Below are positions 1 through 9,595 of a DNA stretch of 64,000 bases, in pieces; the stretch's first letter is position 1, and each line of letters opens with the position of its first letter. Source of the stretch: Diplolepis rosae. Taxonomy: Eukaryota; Arthropoda; Insecta; Hymenoptera; Diplolepididae. The stretch spans positions 992,001-1,056,000 of the forward strand of contig JAPYXD010000754.1 in the NCBI GenBank assembly GCA_030998225.1, read 5' to 3'. The notes beneath the pieces are model-generated. The model was not told the origin of the DNA. It did not search any database and worked only from the letters and a program-made list of their open reading frames with translations. The position numbers were made by a program, and so were the translations under genes.

Positions 1-1
1 C

Positions 2-298
2 ACAGGTTGCACAGCATCCTACATAGGTACAACCAAACGTCCATTAAAAACTAGGATTACTAAACACGAAAAGGATGTCTTCAACCCTCCCGATAAATGG
101 ACTGCATTAACTAAACATGCCTGGAACCAAGGCCATAAATCCGATTTTAATGCAGCAAACATAGTTGACAGATCTAGGAATTATAAAAAACGAATGATAT
201 TGGAAATGACTCATATAGCCAGCAAATCTTATGTTGTTAATCAGAGAACAGATACAGAAAACCTATCTGTTTTTTACCTTCCCCTCTTAAGTAATTAA
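2..298 (+). CDS. Penelope-like element, C-terminal GIY-YIG endonuclease (partial)
   Basis: An open frame runs from the window edge to a TAA stop (98 codons, 5' end missing). It starts with a Cys, then SYIG followed by T-K-R-P-L-K-T-R-I-T-K-H. Further on are an N-x-G-H-K-S-D-F block and a late R-M-I-L-E-M-T-H-I stretch. This order (YIG, Arg, His, then a late Glu) is that of GIY-YIG nucleases fused to the C-terminus of Penelope-like retroelement reverse transcriptases, where the nuclease nicks target DNA. The reverse transcriptase lies off the left edge. No stop interrupts the visible part, so this end is not obviously dead. The long AT-rich tail and hammerhead-like motif downstream fit the same element. 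A different GIY-YIG gene is possible but less likely. The family is recalled knowledge; the motif is seen. Confidence 0.75.
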   Translation, partial: TGCTASYIGTTKRPLKTRITKHEKDVFNPPDKWTALTKHAWNQGHKSDFNAANIVDRSRNYKKRMILEMTHIASKSYVVNQRTDTENLSVFYLPLLSN

Positions 299-1039
299 CT
301 TCAACCTCTTTTTTAAAACAATGCTTCTCATTGAGTTTAAAAATATACTTCTTTTGTCAATTTTTTCAAAAAATTTTACAGTGCGGTGAATTTTATCAAA
401 TTTATCATCAAATTGCAAACTTCAACAAAATATCAGTTTATATACAACTGCACTAAATTCCATTTACCCAAAAACGTAAAATTATTTCTTTTACAAGTCT
501 TATAATACCATATACGAGTATCAGAACATTTAACACTTTGTATCTGCATTTAAAACTCCAAAAAATGTAAAATTATTCTGTTACAAGTTTCACAATTTCC
601 AGATATAGGTATCAGAACATTCAACTCAATTCAATTCAATCTTATTTAATGTGACTGAATAAAAAAATTTTAAAAACTAAAAAACCATCAGTCACATGTA
701 TATTGCGGTAGAAATTCTAACAGTTATACATAGACTGTTTATGACTCCTCTCAAATCTCATAGCCCTTTTGTCACAGTAGCCTGGTCATCTTGTGGACAT
801 CTTTACAAATTTTTTTTCTCTCCTTTCCCTTTAACCAAGACTCTCCTAAGAAAAAAACTTCACCCTCCACTTTACTTTACAAAGCTTTTTCCAAGTCTGT
901 TGCCAAATGCAACTCAGTTTTGAAGAAAAATCCGTGGTGACAGGATTGTATTTACCAAAATTATGTCGTCACCTTGTCCGCAACGAAATAAAAGAAAGGA
1001 AAGAGGGAAAATTTGTGATTGTGTCACCACAATTTTTTT

Positions 1040-2315
1040 CACTAACGATTGTCCGTTCACTTAATCAAACAACAGGTCAGTTCTTGTTTTTGGTGATATT
1101 TATTGTGATGAGCTCACGGGTTTTTAGACTTTTATTCACTGTTCCTACTTTGTTAAATTCAATTATTTTTAGAACATTTTTACAATTTCACATGTGTAAT
1201 TGTTTATATCATTTCCACAATAGTTTATACGTCACACGTGAAATTTTTTCAAGTTCCTTGTCTTTTTAGATTTTTTTATAGAAAAATTTTATTGTACAGT
1301 GTCTATTTTATGTAAATTTAGTTTAAACCAATTTTAACGTAGACCACATGTAAAATTCATTTATATCGTTTTTTGCTTAAACGAACAACAGGTCATTAGA
1401 CTTTTTATTCACAGTTTTTATTTCATTGAATTTAGTCTTTTTAGAACAATTTTACACTTTCACATGTGCAATTGTTTTATATCGTTTTCTACAATGGTTA
1501 TCCGCCACACGTGCAATTTTGGATTTTTATAGAAAAAATATTTTTGAACAGTTTTTATTTGTTTCTAAATTTAGTTTAGACCAAATTTATAGTATATCAC
1601 ATGTACAGTTCATTTATATCGTTCATCACAATGTTCATCCGTCACACGTTCTATTTTTTAAGTTTATCCTCTTAGTAATTTTACTGAAACAATGTTTGCA
1701 CAGTTTTTATTTTCTTGTTAATTTACTTATTTAGACCAATTTTATAGTTTCACATGTATTTATAACGTTTTTATCACAATGTTCATCCGTCACAGACGCA
1801 ATTTCTTAGGTTTCTCTTCTTAGTATTTCTACAAAAAAAATTTTGTACAGTTTCCTTTTTTTTGCAAATTTATTTATTTAAACCAACATTATATTTTGCC
1901 ACTTGCAATTCTTTTATATCTTTTTTACCACAATGTTCATCGGGCACACGTGCAAACTTTTAAGTTTTTTCCCTATGTATTTTTATAGAAAAAATTTTTG
2001 TACAGGTTTCAATTTTTTTTTGCAAATTTAGTTATTTAGATCAATTTTATAGTTTCACATGTATAATTAATTTATATCGTATTTTACCACAATGTTTATC
2101 CGTCACACGGGCAATTCTTTAATGTTCTCCCCCGCACAGTATTTTTACAGAAATATTTGGTTTGTTACAGTTTCATTTTTTTGCAAATTTTTTAGTTATT
2201 TAGACCAATTTTATAGTTCCACACTCGCAATTCTATTACATGTTTTACAACAATGTTTATCGGTCACACGTGCAAATTTTTTAAGTTTCTTCCTGTGTAT
2301 TTTTTATAGAAATAA
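1040..2315 (+). repeat. Degenerate tandem repeat, ~115-165 bp units, about 8 copies
   Basis: A recurring block runs through a CACATGT-type word, ATTTATATCG, CAATGTTCATCCGTCACACGTG, a T-rich stretch, TATAGAAAAA, TTTGTACAG and TTTAGACCAATTTTATAG. Copies of the CACATGT-type word occur near 1189, 1345, 1460, 1599, 1752, 1899, 2056 and 2221. Spacing varies between about 115 and 165 bp. The last unit diverges just after TATAGAAA, where the hammerhead-like motif begins. Short reading frames here are T-rich artefacts of the repeat and are not called as genes. Confidence 0.75.
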
Positions 2316-2361
2316 ATTCTCACTGATGAGGACTCCAATCTGAGTCGAAACGTTTGAAAAT
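2316..2361 (+). ncRNA. Hammerhead-ribozyme-like motif, minimal stem III
   Basis: Core box CTGATGA is at 2323-2329. Stem II pairs GACTC (2331-2335) with GAGTC (2342-2346) around a six-base loop. The second core box GAAA is at 2347-2350. Stem I could pair 2316-2322 with 2355-2361 (six of seven pairs, one C-A mismatch). Stem III would be only the ACGT at 2350-2353, inside the palindrome AAACGTTT, so it could form only between two molecules. Predicted cleavage is after T2354. An extra G at 2330 between the core and stem II departs from the strict consensus and may weaken activity. Minimal or dimeric type I hammerheads are known in Penelope-like elements. Confidence 0.6.
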
Positions 2362-2430
2362 ATGAAACTTTGAGTTACATTTTTCTGGACCCTAAAGCCA
2401 ACTAAGAACATCAACAATATTTGAATATTA

Positions 2431-2879
2431 ACACTAAGGGTCGATATAAGTCCTGTTTCACTATTATTATACATATTTGCTCAAAAAATAAAATAGGAAA
2501 CGACTCTTATATTTCTTTCACTTACTAAAGTAGTTAAGATTTTTAAAATAGTTCCGAAGCAGTGTATCTGCCATGAGTCGTTAATTCGGAGATATTCAGG
2601 ATTTTGAATAATGTTTTCTGTCGAAACTGTAGTAGGTTGTGTATTTGTACATACTGTAAACTAGTCCAAAACGCAGTATGGCTTCTTGCTCGAATTACTT
2701 AATTAAACGCCGAAACAAATCGTTTGGAATACAGCGCACTAACAGTTTAATTAATCTAATTTTATATTTCCCCAATACCCAATATTTCTTTAAATTATAA
2801 TTTTATTTACTCATCAAGAAACTGATAATTCTGAGAAAATACATTATATTCCTGTCAATAACAAGAATGAAATAGTATA
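2431..2879. other. AT-rich intergenic or intronic DNA, nothing recognised
   Basis: No open frame with convincing composition, no clear repeat and no terminal inverted repeat was seen between the retroelement tail and the GC-richer repeat. Confidence 0.4.
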
Positions 2880-3335
2880 TTGTGCACCGAGAGCGAAAGC
2901 GGGCTTTTGCGCGCCGCGTAAAAAGTTGAACTTGAAAAGTTTTCAAATGTTTACATAACAAGGCCCAAACGCCCGTTTTTGCTCGAGGTTCACATATCAT
3001 TTTGTCCGGCAGCGGAGCGAAAGCGAGTTTTCACGTTTGAAAATATACAAAGCGGGTTTGAGTAACTGATGTTCTGTTGGTTGCTATATGTTATCTGTCA
3101 TTTTTGTAAACTAAATTGAGCTAAAAAATTATTATAAAATTGATAAACTGTTATATTTGATAGTTCATAACTTCGGCCATATGAGTAACCACATCGTTCA
3201 TCGTGCCTCGAACGTTTTCGATCCTCCCCCTTTACAGGCGTGGAATCGTTTGGTTTCACTCCTCTGCAGCGGAGCGAAAACGAGCGTTTTCGCTGTCGGA
3301 CAATAGTATGTTACGTGCCTAGACGCACAATGAGG
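2880..3335. repeat. GC-richer segment with short AGCGGAGCGAAA-type hairpins
   Basis: Two copies of an AGCGGAGCGAAA word (near 3009 and 3269) and a perfect 8 bp stem GCGAAAAC/GTTTTCGC around 3276-3295 stand out from AT-rich surroundings. Short minus-strand frames here are low-complexity and are not called. The segment abuts the dispersed repeat copy 1 and may be part of it. Confidence 0.4.
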
Positions 3336-3339
3336 GTTA

Positions 3340-3940
3340 TTGAGTGACGAACGACAATGCTCGCAGGAGATCGAAGCCAAGGCGTAATCGAGGCGTAGGT
3401 GAGGCGTAGCTGAGGCAAAGCCGAGACGTAGCCGAGACGTAGCCGAGACGTAGCTGAGGCAAAGCCGAGACGAAGCCGAGGCGCGATCAGTCCTGCGAGT
3501 ATTTTCGCGAGTCCCGTAATTTCCCGACTGTGTGCATTGGCATGTATTCTATTTTATGTGACTTCGGTGCGTATACGAGTTTTTATGCATACACTCGAAT
3601 CTAATCTAGTATTGTAGTTGTTTGCGGCGCTAGTAATTACACTTGATATGTCACGAAGAGTCCCGGCCATTTTGATTTTATCGATCTTGTGTAGTAGTAA
3701 TGGATTTCAATAGACGCATGCGCAGTTCAAATGTACAAGGCTTTGCCAATACGGTGCCAACGCTATACGAAGAAGAAGAAGAATAAGAAGAAGATTGTGC
3801 TTTGTTGCATGGCTATAGGCGCATGTGCAGTTCAATTTTTACATTTCATTCCTCTGTAGCGCAATATACTGCATTGCGCTACTGTTAACTGTAGCGAAAA
3901 AACGATTTTGCGCGCCGGTAGCACATAAAGTAATTTTTCC
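3340..3940. repeat. Dispersed repeat family, copy 1
   Basis: This copy contains the same ordered landmarks as 36285-36872. They are TGCTCGCAGGAGATCGAAG, a run of 11-12 bp units like GCCGAGACGTAG, GCGCGATCAGTCCTGCGAG, then TTTATGTGACTTC, CGGCCATTTTGATTTT, GTACAAGGC, a (GAA)n run at 3769-3797, and a GCGCCGG end block. The sister copy shares these blocks with small indels. Here the left inverted arm is degraded. No transposase or coding region was recognised. Confidence 0.75.
3376..3487. repeat. Short tandem repeat, ~11-12 bp GAGGCGTAGC-type units
   Basis: About nine imperfect units of GCCGAGACGTAG / GCTGAGGCAAAG type lie in the loop between the inverted arms of the dispersed repeat. The sister copy at about 36361-36420 has fewer units, so this is the length-variable part. 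Confidence 0.7.
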
Positions 3941-4014
3941 TACCTCAAACAGAGAGTTTTACTAACATGTGTGTTGGATAAATTCCGGATGATTTTGACA
4001 CTTACTAGAGAGTT

Positions 4015-4856
4015 TAATAAGTCTGTAGGATGACACAGAGATGGCACTACAAATTACATTTTCATATTTTAATTTATTTATTTCATTGTACTATTTCATT
4101 ATACTTATTCACATTATTACAGACAATTAATCAAAAACGCCAACGAGTTCGTGATTCAAAGAATTGTTTGGACCTTTTTAACCGTAATCCAAGCGATTTT
4201 TCGCTGTTTAATGACCATCGATGAGTCATGAATCCACCACTACACACCAGAATCGAAAGAATAAGCAAAACTGTAGGTAGGACCCAGTGGAACTGCACCA
4301 AAGCGAACAAAGACACAACAATCGACTGGAAAGGTTACGGGTTCTGTTTTTTAGGATTCCAGTGGTATATTGTTCATTGACTATTTGGAAAAAAGAAAAA
4401 AAACCAACAGTGACTATTACTGCGCATTATTAGACTGATCGAAAGAAGTAATCACAAAAAAACGGCCTCATTTGTTGAAGAAAAAATGCATCTTTTTGCA
4501 AGACAATGCACCAGCTCACAAATCAATAAAACGGTGGCAAAAATCAATGAATTACACTTCGAATTGCTTCCCCACCCACGTTATTCTCCAGATCTCGACG
4601 CCAGCGACTTTTATCTTTTCGCAAACTTGAAAAGATGGCTTCAGGGACAGTTATTTTTATCAAATGAAGAGGTCAAGTGGGAAACCGATGGCCATTTGAG
4701 AGGCCATGACAAATCCCTCTCTTGTAGAGAGGGATCCAAATGTTGGAAGATCTTTGGGCTAAGTGTATCGAGCTGAAAGGAGATTATGGTGAAGAATAAA
4801 TAGGATTTTTGCCAAAAAAAAGTTGTTCTTTCTTTGTAATCCTACAGATTTATTTT
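4015..4856 (+). mobile_element. Mariner element remnant, 5'-deleted
   Basis: Inverted ends AATAAGTCTGTAGG (4017-4030) and CCTACAGATTTATT (4841-4854) bracket a transposase remnant. At about 840 bp it is shorter than a ~1.3 kb mariner. The missing piece corresponds to the N-terminal DNA-binding domain, replaced by about 100 bp of AT-rich DNA. TA target duplications are not clear. The terminal sequence differs from the other mariners in the window. Confidence 0.7.
4130..4790 (+). pseudogene. Mariner (DD34D) transposase fragment, catalytic half only
   Basis: In pieces of different frames it reads like a mariner catalytic domain. There is an I-D-E-S stretch followed by a stop where Trp is expected (TGA near 4223), then I-H-H-Y-T-P-E-S-K-E-Q. 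Next come L-Q-D-N-A-P-A-H, a one-base frameshift, then E-L-L-P-H-P-x-Y-S-P-D-L-x-A-S-D-F. Corrected for the shift, the second and third Asp are 34 residues apart, as in mariner. The C-terminal part drifts out of frame near 4680-4740. The N-terminal helix-turn-helix half is absent. It is clearly dead. The closest longer open piece is 4486-4776. Confidence 0.8.
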
Positions 4857-6210
4857 TAATTTTGAGTCTTCTTTTTTTACGTTATTTAAGTTTCTCACTT
4901 TGGAAAGTAGAAGACCCTTAAATAGGTGGGAAAAGTATGATTAAGAGAGACAAGATTAAACATACTCTACTCATGGAGGATTTTGAATGAAAGGCCCCCT
5001 ATGCCAAAGCATTAATTATAACGTTATCGTGACTCATCCGTTTCTGGCAGGGTTGAATACAAGAGATTACTGGATAGAGGAGTTACGCACGTTATGTTTG
5101 CTGGCTAATATAATAGGCGTGAAACGTAAAACAAACATTACCATTTGGTATTTTGCATAACTTCAGTAATACTCCTATCCCTAAATTTATTGGTGTCTAT
5201 AAATGTTAAAACAAATTAGATAGCCGAATTGGAAAATGTATGGTATACATATATTGACATTAAGATATATTGATAAGAACTCAAAAATATATAATTAATT
5301 ATCTACGTGCATGATTGAACTCTTATTATTTTTTCCTGATTTTTTCTTTCTGATTATCTACTTTTTATTTTGATTAAAAGCATCACGATTAAAATCAACT
5401 CATGAGATTTTATACCTTTCCCACGTGTTTTAAGAAATTTTCCGCTCAAGAATTAGAATAACCATGTAAATAAACATTAAAATTTATGCTCAGTTTTTAA
5501 AAGATTTTTTTATTGAAGCTCGTTTGGAAAAAATGCCTGAAATCGTATTAAAGAGAGAGCTTATGATCTATCTTTGTCTTAAAATTTATATTTGACGGTT
5601 TTTAAAAATGTTTAGTGATACGTCAAAATCATGTATGATTTTGTTTATAATTTTCAAAATCAACAAATTAAATATCAAGACTTGATAAATCAAAATAAAT
5701 TATGACATTTGTAATATCAAGACCCTTATCAAAAGCTTCATAATCTAATTTGATTTTCAAGACCATCCCTCTTCAGTTATACGATGATCACGTTATAAAA
5801 ATCGTTCTTTCGACGTCGTCAACCATGACTTGTGTAGGATCATAAATTACATTAGCCGTGTACATAATTTTTGATACCATACTATTAATCATGGTTTCTC
5901 AAAAGAACGAAAAGACGAGCTCCATTTCTTTTTTTTTTTTATCAAGATTTAGTTAGTTTTTTAATAAACAGTTATGAAAGAAGGAACAAACAACACAAAA
6001 TGACATGAAGGAGGAACGTCAATGAAATACTGTCAATACAGATCATAAAAACGGACACAGTAAAAGACAAATAGGTAGATAGATATATCATATGTAATGC
6101 CATGACCAACAGCGTAATGCACGAATGCAAACCGTGACTACGGTCATTTTGGCATTCATAAGAACTGTCAAATCACTCAAACGTCAATCTGTTCTGACAC
6201 AGTTAGGCAC
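4857..6210. other. Probable nAChR intron, AT-rich, nothing recognised
   Basis: The minus-strand nAChR exon ends at 6211 with a GT donor, so this is presumably the start of its downstream intron. The next conserved receptor exon (loop C and first transmembrane segment) was not recognised anywhere to the left. The intron is therefore probably longer than 6.2 kb. No repeat or coding region stands out. Confidence 0.4.
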
Positions 6211-6391
6211 CTTGAAACCATCATAAGTCCAGGAACCTAACTTCAAAACACAGGTCTGTACGTCGTATGGAAAGAATTCAACGTCGATGGAGCAGGAGGA
6301 TTTATAAACTGCTGGTGGCTGCCAAACGACCAATCCAGTATGGTAGACTGTGGCCTTAGTCATCAAGGTCACCTCGTAGTTTCCGTCGGCG
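6211..6391 (-). CDS. nAChR alpha-subunit ligand-binding-domain exon (alternative A)
   Basis: A 181 bp exon read on the minus strand. The acceptor follows a pyrimidine-rich run ending TTTGCAG; the donor after the final AAG is GTGCCT. After one leading base it codes 60 residues starting A-D-G-N-Y-E-V-T. It includes [13 protein letters not shown] and the Cys-loop: two Cys 13 residues apart, with F-F-P-Y-D between them. It ends G-S-W-T-Y-D-G-F-K. This is the extracellular agonist-binding segment of a Cys-loop, acetylcholine-gated cation channel. Length, phase and boundaries equal those of the exon at 18200-18380, with many aligned substitutions, so the two are duplicated and probably mutually exclusive. 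Alternative exons in this region are known for insect alpha4; that subunit assignment is inference. No stop or frameshift was seen. Confidence 0.88.
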
Positions 6392-6971
6392 CTGCAAACA
6401 CCGAAGAAACAACCCCAACGTGATCACGATTCATCCTGAAAAGACGAAGGGATGCTGCCGCTGATTTAGATGCTAAACTTATTTATTGAACTCGTTTCGA
6501 CTCAATTGTTGAATAAATGCTTTTTATAAACACTTTTTTGTGGATTGAAGTGAAAAGATATTCAATGAAACATCAACTTGATGTTTGTACACCTCGTATA
6601 CTAATAAGCATTGAGAAACATTCAAATTTCAAGTCGATATACAGGAAATTTTCGCAACGTCACTGGGAAATTTCGGTAACATTATACCAAATATCATTTT
6701 TATAATTTTACTGAAAATAATATGGAAGAGATTACGCTTTTTAAGCATTCGTGAGAGAATGATGTCGGAAAACCAATCATTTTCATTACATTTAGATTTT
6801 AGACTAAACTTTTAAAATTCCTTAACAAATTGGAAGAGTTAAAAATTGTAAAATAATGGGCAATTTTGAAAGTTTAATGATGAAATGTCAAATATTGGTA
6901 AGTTATGAAAAATTATAAAAGTAAAATCACGATTTTAACAGGGAGAGAAATGGATATTTAGGACTAATATC
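6392..6971. other. Probable nAChR intron upstream of exon A
   Basis: AT-rich DNA between the acceptor of the receptor exon and the mariner insertion at 6974. Short frames here are not supported by any motif. No inverted repeat was seen. Confidence 0.4.
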
Positions 6972-7051
6972 TACACAGTGTGATCTAAAAATAACCGAAC
7001 TTTTTAGTTATAGAATAAGACAAGCATGGTATTATGTTTAAAAGCAAATAT

Positions 7052-9296
7052 TTATTCAAAATAGAATCCATTGAACTCAATACAACGTTTGGAAAAATCA
7101 ACCAATTTATCCATGGACTTTTTGAACTCGGTTTTTGGGATGTTCTTTAGCACCTGTTTCACAGCTGCTTGAATGGTTGGAACGGCATCGTAAAAAGCTC
7201 CTTTCATTGCAGTTTTCAGTTTTGGTGACAGAAAATAGTCACACGGTGATAATCAGGCGAATACGAAGAGCGGTTGATGACACAAATCTGTTTTTTCATA
7301 AAAAATTCGTTGACTTTTTTGGTTTTCATTTAACTGATGCGGAACAAAACGTGCACAGTAGGGTGGTCCAAAAATGCATTGCAAAAATTTTTTTGATGCT
7401 AGATGCAAACGATCCCCCCAAAAAGTTTCGAAATCCAAAGAAATAAAGGTCCTATTTTTTATTTTTTCAAAATTTTTATTTTATATGGTGCCTGTTGGGA
7501 CTTAAAACTTGCATGGGAAAATGCATGGGAAAAAGTCACTTTTTGGTATTTTTCGAATAATTGTTCAGAGTTAGGGAAAAGTTGACATTAAAGTTATAAG
7601 GCTTCTAGAGTACTTTCCAACGAAGAATTTGACCTATCATACATATATATTTGACGCCCCTAACACACCCCCACGATGCCCTGAAAACTACCCTTAAATC
7701 GAAAAATGTACATTCTTCAGGAAATTGACTCTTTTAAGCAGTTTATTCTCCTTTTTTTCCGGAAATCATTACTATAGGTCTACTGGAATGTTTACAAATG
7801 TTTTTTAGTTAATTTCCATTTATTTAAATAAATTCTATTTGTTTAAATAATATGTTCTTCTATCAAATTCGTTTTAAATCTGTTCTCTGAGATCAGAATG
7901 GCAGTTTATTATCTGAAAGTAACTTTATTTATTTATTAATTTCTTTCTATTGCTTAAACAATTAATTATTATTAATTTTCTACTTTTTTGCAATTTATGG
8001 TAAAAAAGTCAGCTTTTCTTGTGATAAACCTATATATTTTAATTTCAAGGTATCCTCTATACATTATCTAATAAATCCTAAATTTAATTTGTTTAAACAA
8101 TTTAGGATTTATTAGATAATGTAGAGAAGATACCTTGAAATTCAAATATAAAGATTTATTACAAGAAACCAGAATTTTAGGCGAATAGATGAAAAAAATT
8201 TGTTTAAACAAATTAAATTTGATTAAACAATTTAGGATTTATTAGATATGTATAGAGGATACCTTGAAATTAAAATATATAGGTTTATCACAAGAAAAGC
8301 TGACTTTTTTACCATAAATTGCAAAAAAGTAGAAAATTAATAATAATTAATTGTTTAAACAATAGAAAGAAATTAATAAATAAATAAAGAAATAAATAAA
8401 GTTACTTTCAGATAATAAACTGCCATTCCGATCTCAGAGAACAGATTTAAAACGAATTTGATAGAAGAACATATTATTTAAACAAATAGAATTTATTTAA
8501 ATAAATGGAAATTAACTAAAAAACATTTGTAAACATTCCAGTAGACCTATAGTAATGATTTCCGGAAAAAAAGGAGAATAAACTGCTTAAAAGAGTCAAT
8601 TTCCTGAAGAATGTACATTTTTCGATTTAAGGGTAGTTTTCAGGGCATCGTGGGGGTGTGTTAGGGTCGTCAAATATATATGTATGATAGGTCAAATTCT
8701 TCGTTGGAAAGTACTCTAGAAGCCTTATAACTTTAATGTCAACTTTTCCCTAACTCTGAACAATTATTCGAAAAATACCAAAAAGTGACTTTTTCCCATG
8801 CATTTTCCCATGCAAGTTTTAAGTCCCAACAGGCACCATATAAAATCCAAATTTTGAAAAAATAAAAAATAGGACCTTTATTTCTTTGGATTTCGAAACT
8901 TTTTGGGGGGATCGTTTACATTTCTTTAAAAGTCGCCATTTTGGACCACCCTAGTGCACAGACCTTTCTTTTACACAAATCTTCAGTTAATATTGTGTAG
9001 ATTGTACAGTAAGATGAATTTAATTGTTCTGCCAGCATTCTCACAGTGAAATTTGCATCGATAGCGATTATTTCACGTATTTTTCCCACTAACTCAGCAC
9101 GATTTGATGCTTCTGGTCGTTCAGCTCATGGATCATCATTTAAATCATCACGGCCATTTTTGAATCGTGTAAATCACGTCTAAACTTGAGTGCGACTCAT
9201 ATATTCATCACCATAGACTTTTTTTAATAATTCGTAAGTCTCAGCAAATTTTTTACCGAGTTTAAAACAAAATTTAATATTTGCGCTTTGTTCCAT
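7052..9296 (-). pseudogene. Mariner transposase, deleted and split by insertion
   Basis: The start ATG is at 9296-9294 and begins M-E-Q-S-A-N-I-K-F-C, with K-K-V-Y-G-D-E as in mariner N-termini. The C-terminal end reads to F-Y-F-E and stop at 7052-7054. The frame is broken by a one-base shift after F-V-P-H-Q-L-N, by other substitutions, and by the inserted palindromic element at 7359-8953. The catalytic middle, with the first two Asp, is missing as in the sister copy. There is no plausible product. Confidence 0.8.
7359..8953. mobile_element. 1.6 kb palindromic (fold-back) element, hAT-like by target duplication
   Basis: The ends are TAGGGTGGTCCAAAA and its exact reverse complement. They are flanked by the 8 bp direct repeat GTGCACAG at 7351-7358 and 8954-8961. 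The left arm (7359 to about 8092) and right arm (about 8222 to 8953) are inverted copies over ~730 bp with few differences. The ~130 bp centre is an extra partial copy of the arm tip. There is no transposase, so it is non-autonomous. An 8 bp duplication with a YAGGG-type end fits hAT (or P-like) transposons; the superfamily is inference. Confidence 0.88.
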
Positions 9297-9595
9297 TATG
9301 TTTTTACGACATAACCACAAAAACTACTGTCATTAAAACGTGCGTAATTTTGTGAGCTGACAACTGATTTGTTTGAACTTGGTTGCGCTTGAAAGAAGAA
9401 AAATGTACCTTTCTAACTCTGCCAACGTTTATTATATGGCGCTACATGTTCTATGATTTAAATTAAAAGTTCGGTTATTTTCAGATCACACTGTGTAGAT
9501 ATGCAACTATGGGATAGCCAGCTAAAATATTCAGTTATTAAAAATGTGGATATTACAATTGAATATAAAAGACTGTAAAAGAATATAAAATCTTA

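Larger units (their letters stand above)
1..2430 (+). mobile_element. 3' part of a Penelope-like retroelement (right end approximate)
   Basis: The region holds the C-terminal GIY-YIG coding end, two ~90 bp related segments (about 460-545 and 557-630), a degenerate tandem array, and a hammerhead-like motif at 2316-2361. Penelope-like elements are known to carry hammerhead ribozymes in their terminal repeats, so the combination supports a single element. The right boundary is not defined; about 2430 is where element-like composition stops being recognisable. The 460-630 segment has a relative near 42980-43135, so pieces of this tail are dispersed in the genome. Confidence 0.6.
6974..9495 (-). 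mobile_element. Internally deleted mariner interrupted by a palindromic element
   Basis: Perfect-looking inverted ends start CACAGTGTGATCT and run into AAATAACCGAACTTTT. They are bounded by TA at 6972-6973 and 9496-9497. The target flanks also mirror each other (ATATC / GATAT). Subtracting the 1595 bp insertion (7359-8953) and one 8 bp duplication leaves about 919 bp, well under a full mariner. The missing middle matches the deletion in the related copy at 40103-41313, so both descend from a deleted ancestor. Transposase sense is minus. Confidence 0.88.

Noticed and set aside
696..1734. Phe/Leu/Ser-rich frames (696-923, 907-1269, 1426-1734)
   Set aside because: They fall in T-rich tandem repeats of the retroelement tail and only reflect base composition.
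4857..6210. Next nAChR exon (loop C / first transmembrane segment)
   Set aside because: Looked for on the minus strand at and left of this region; no matching frame was seen.
7135..7585. Open frames across 7135-7585
   Set aside because: They are antisense to the mariner remnant or cross into the palindromic insertion.
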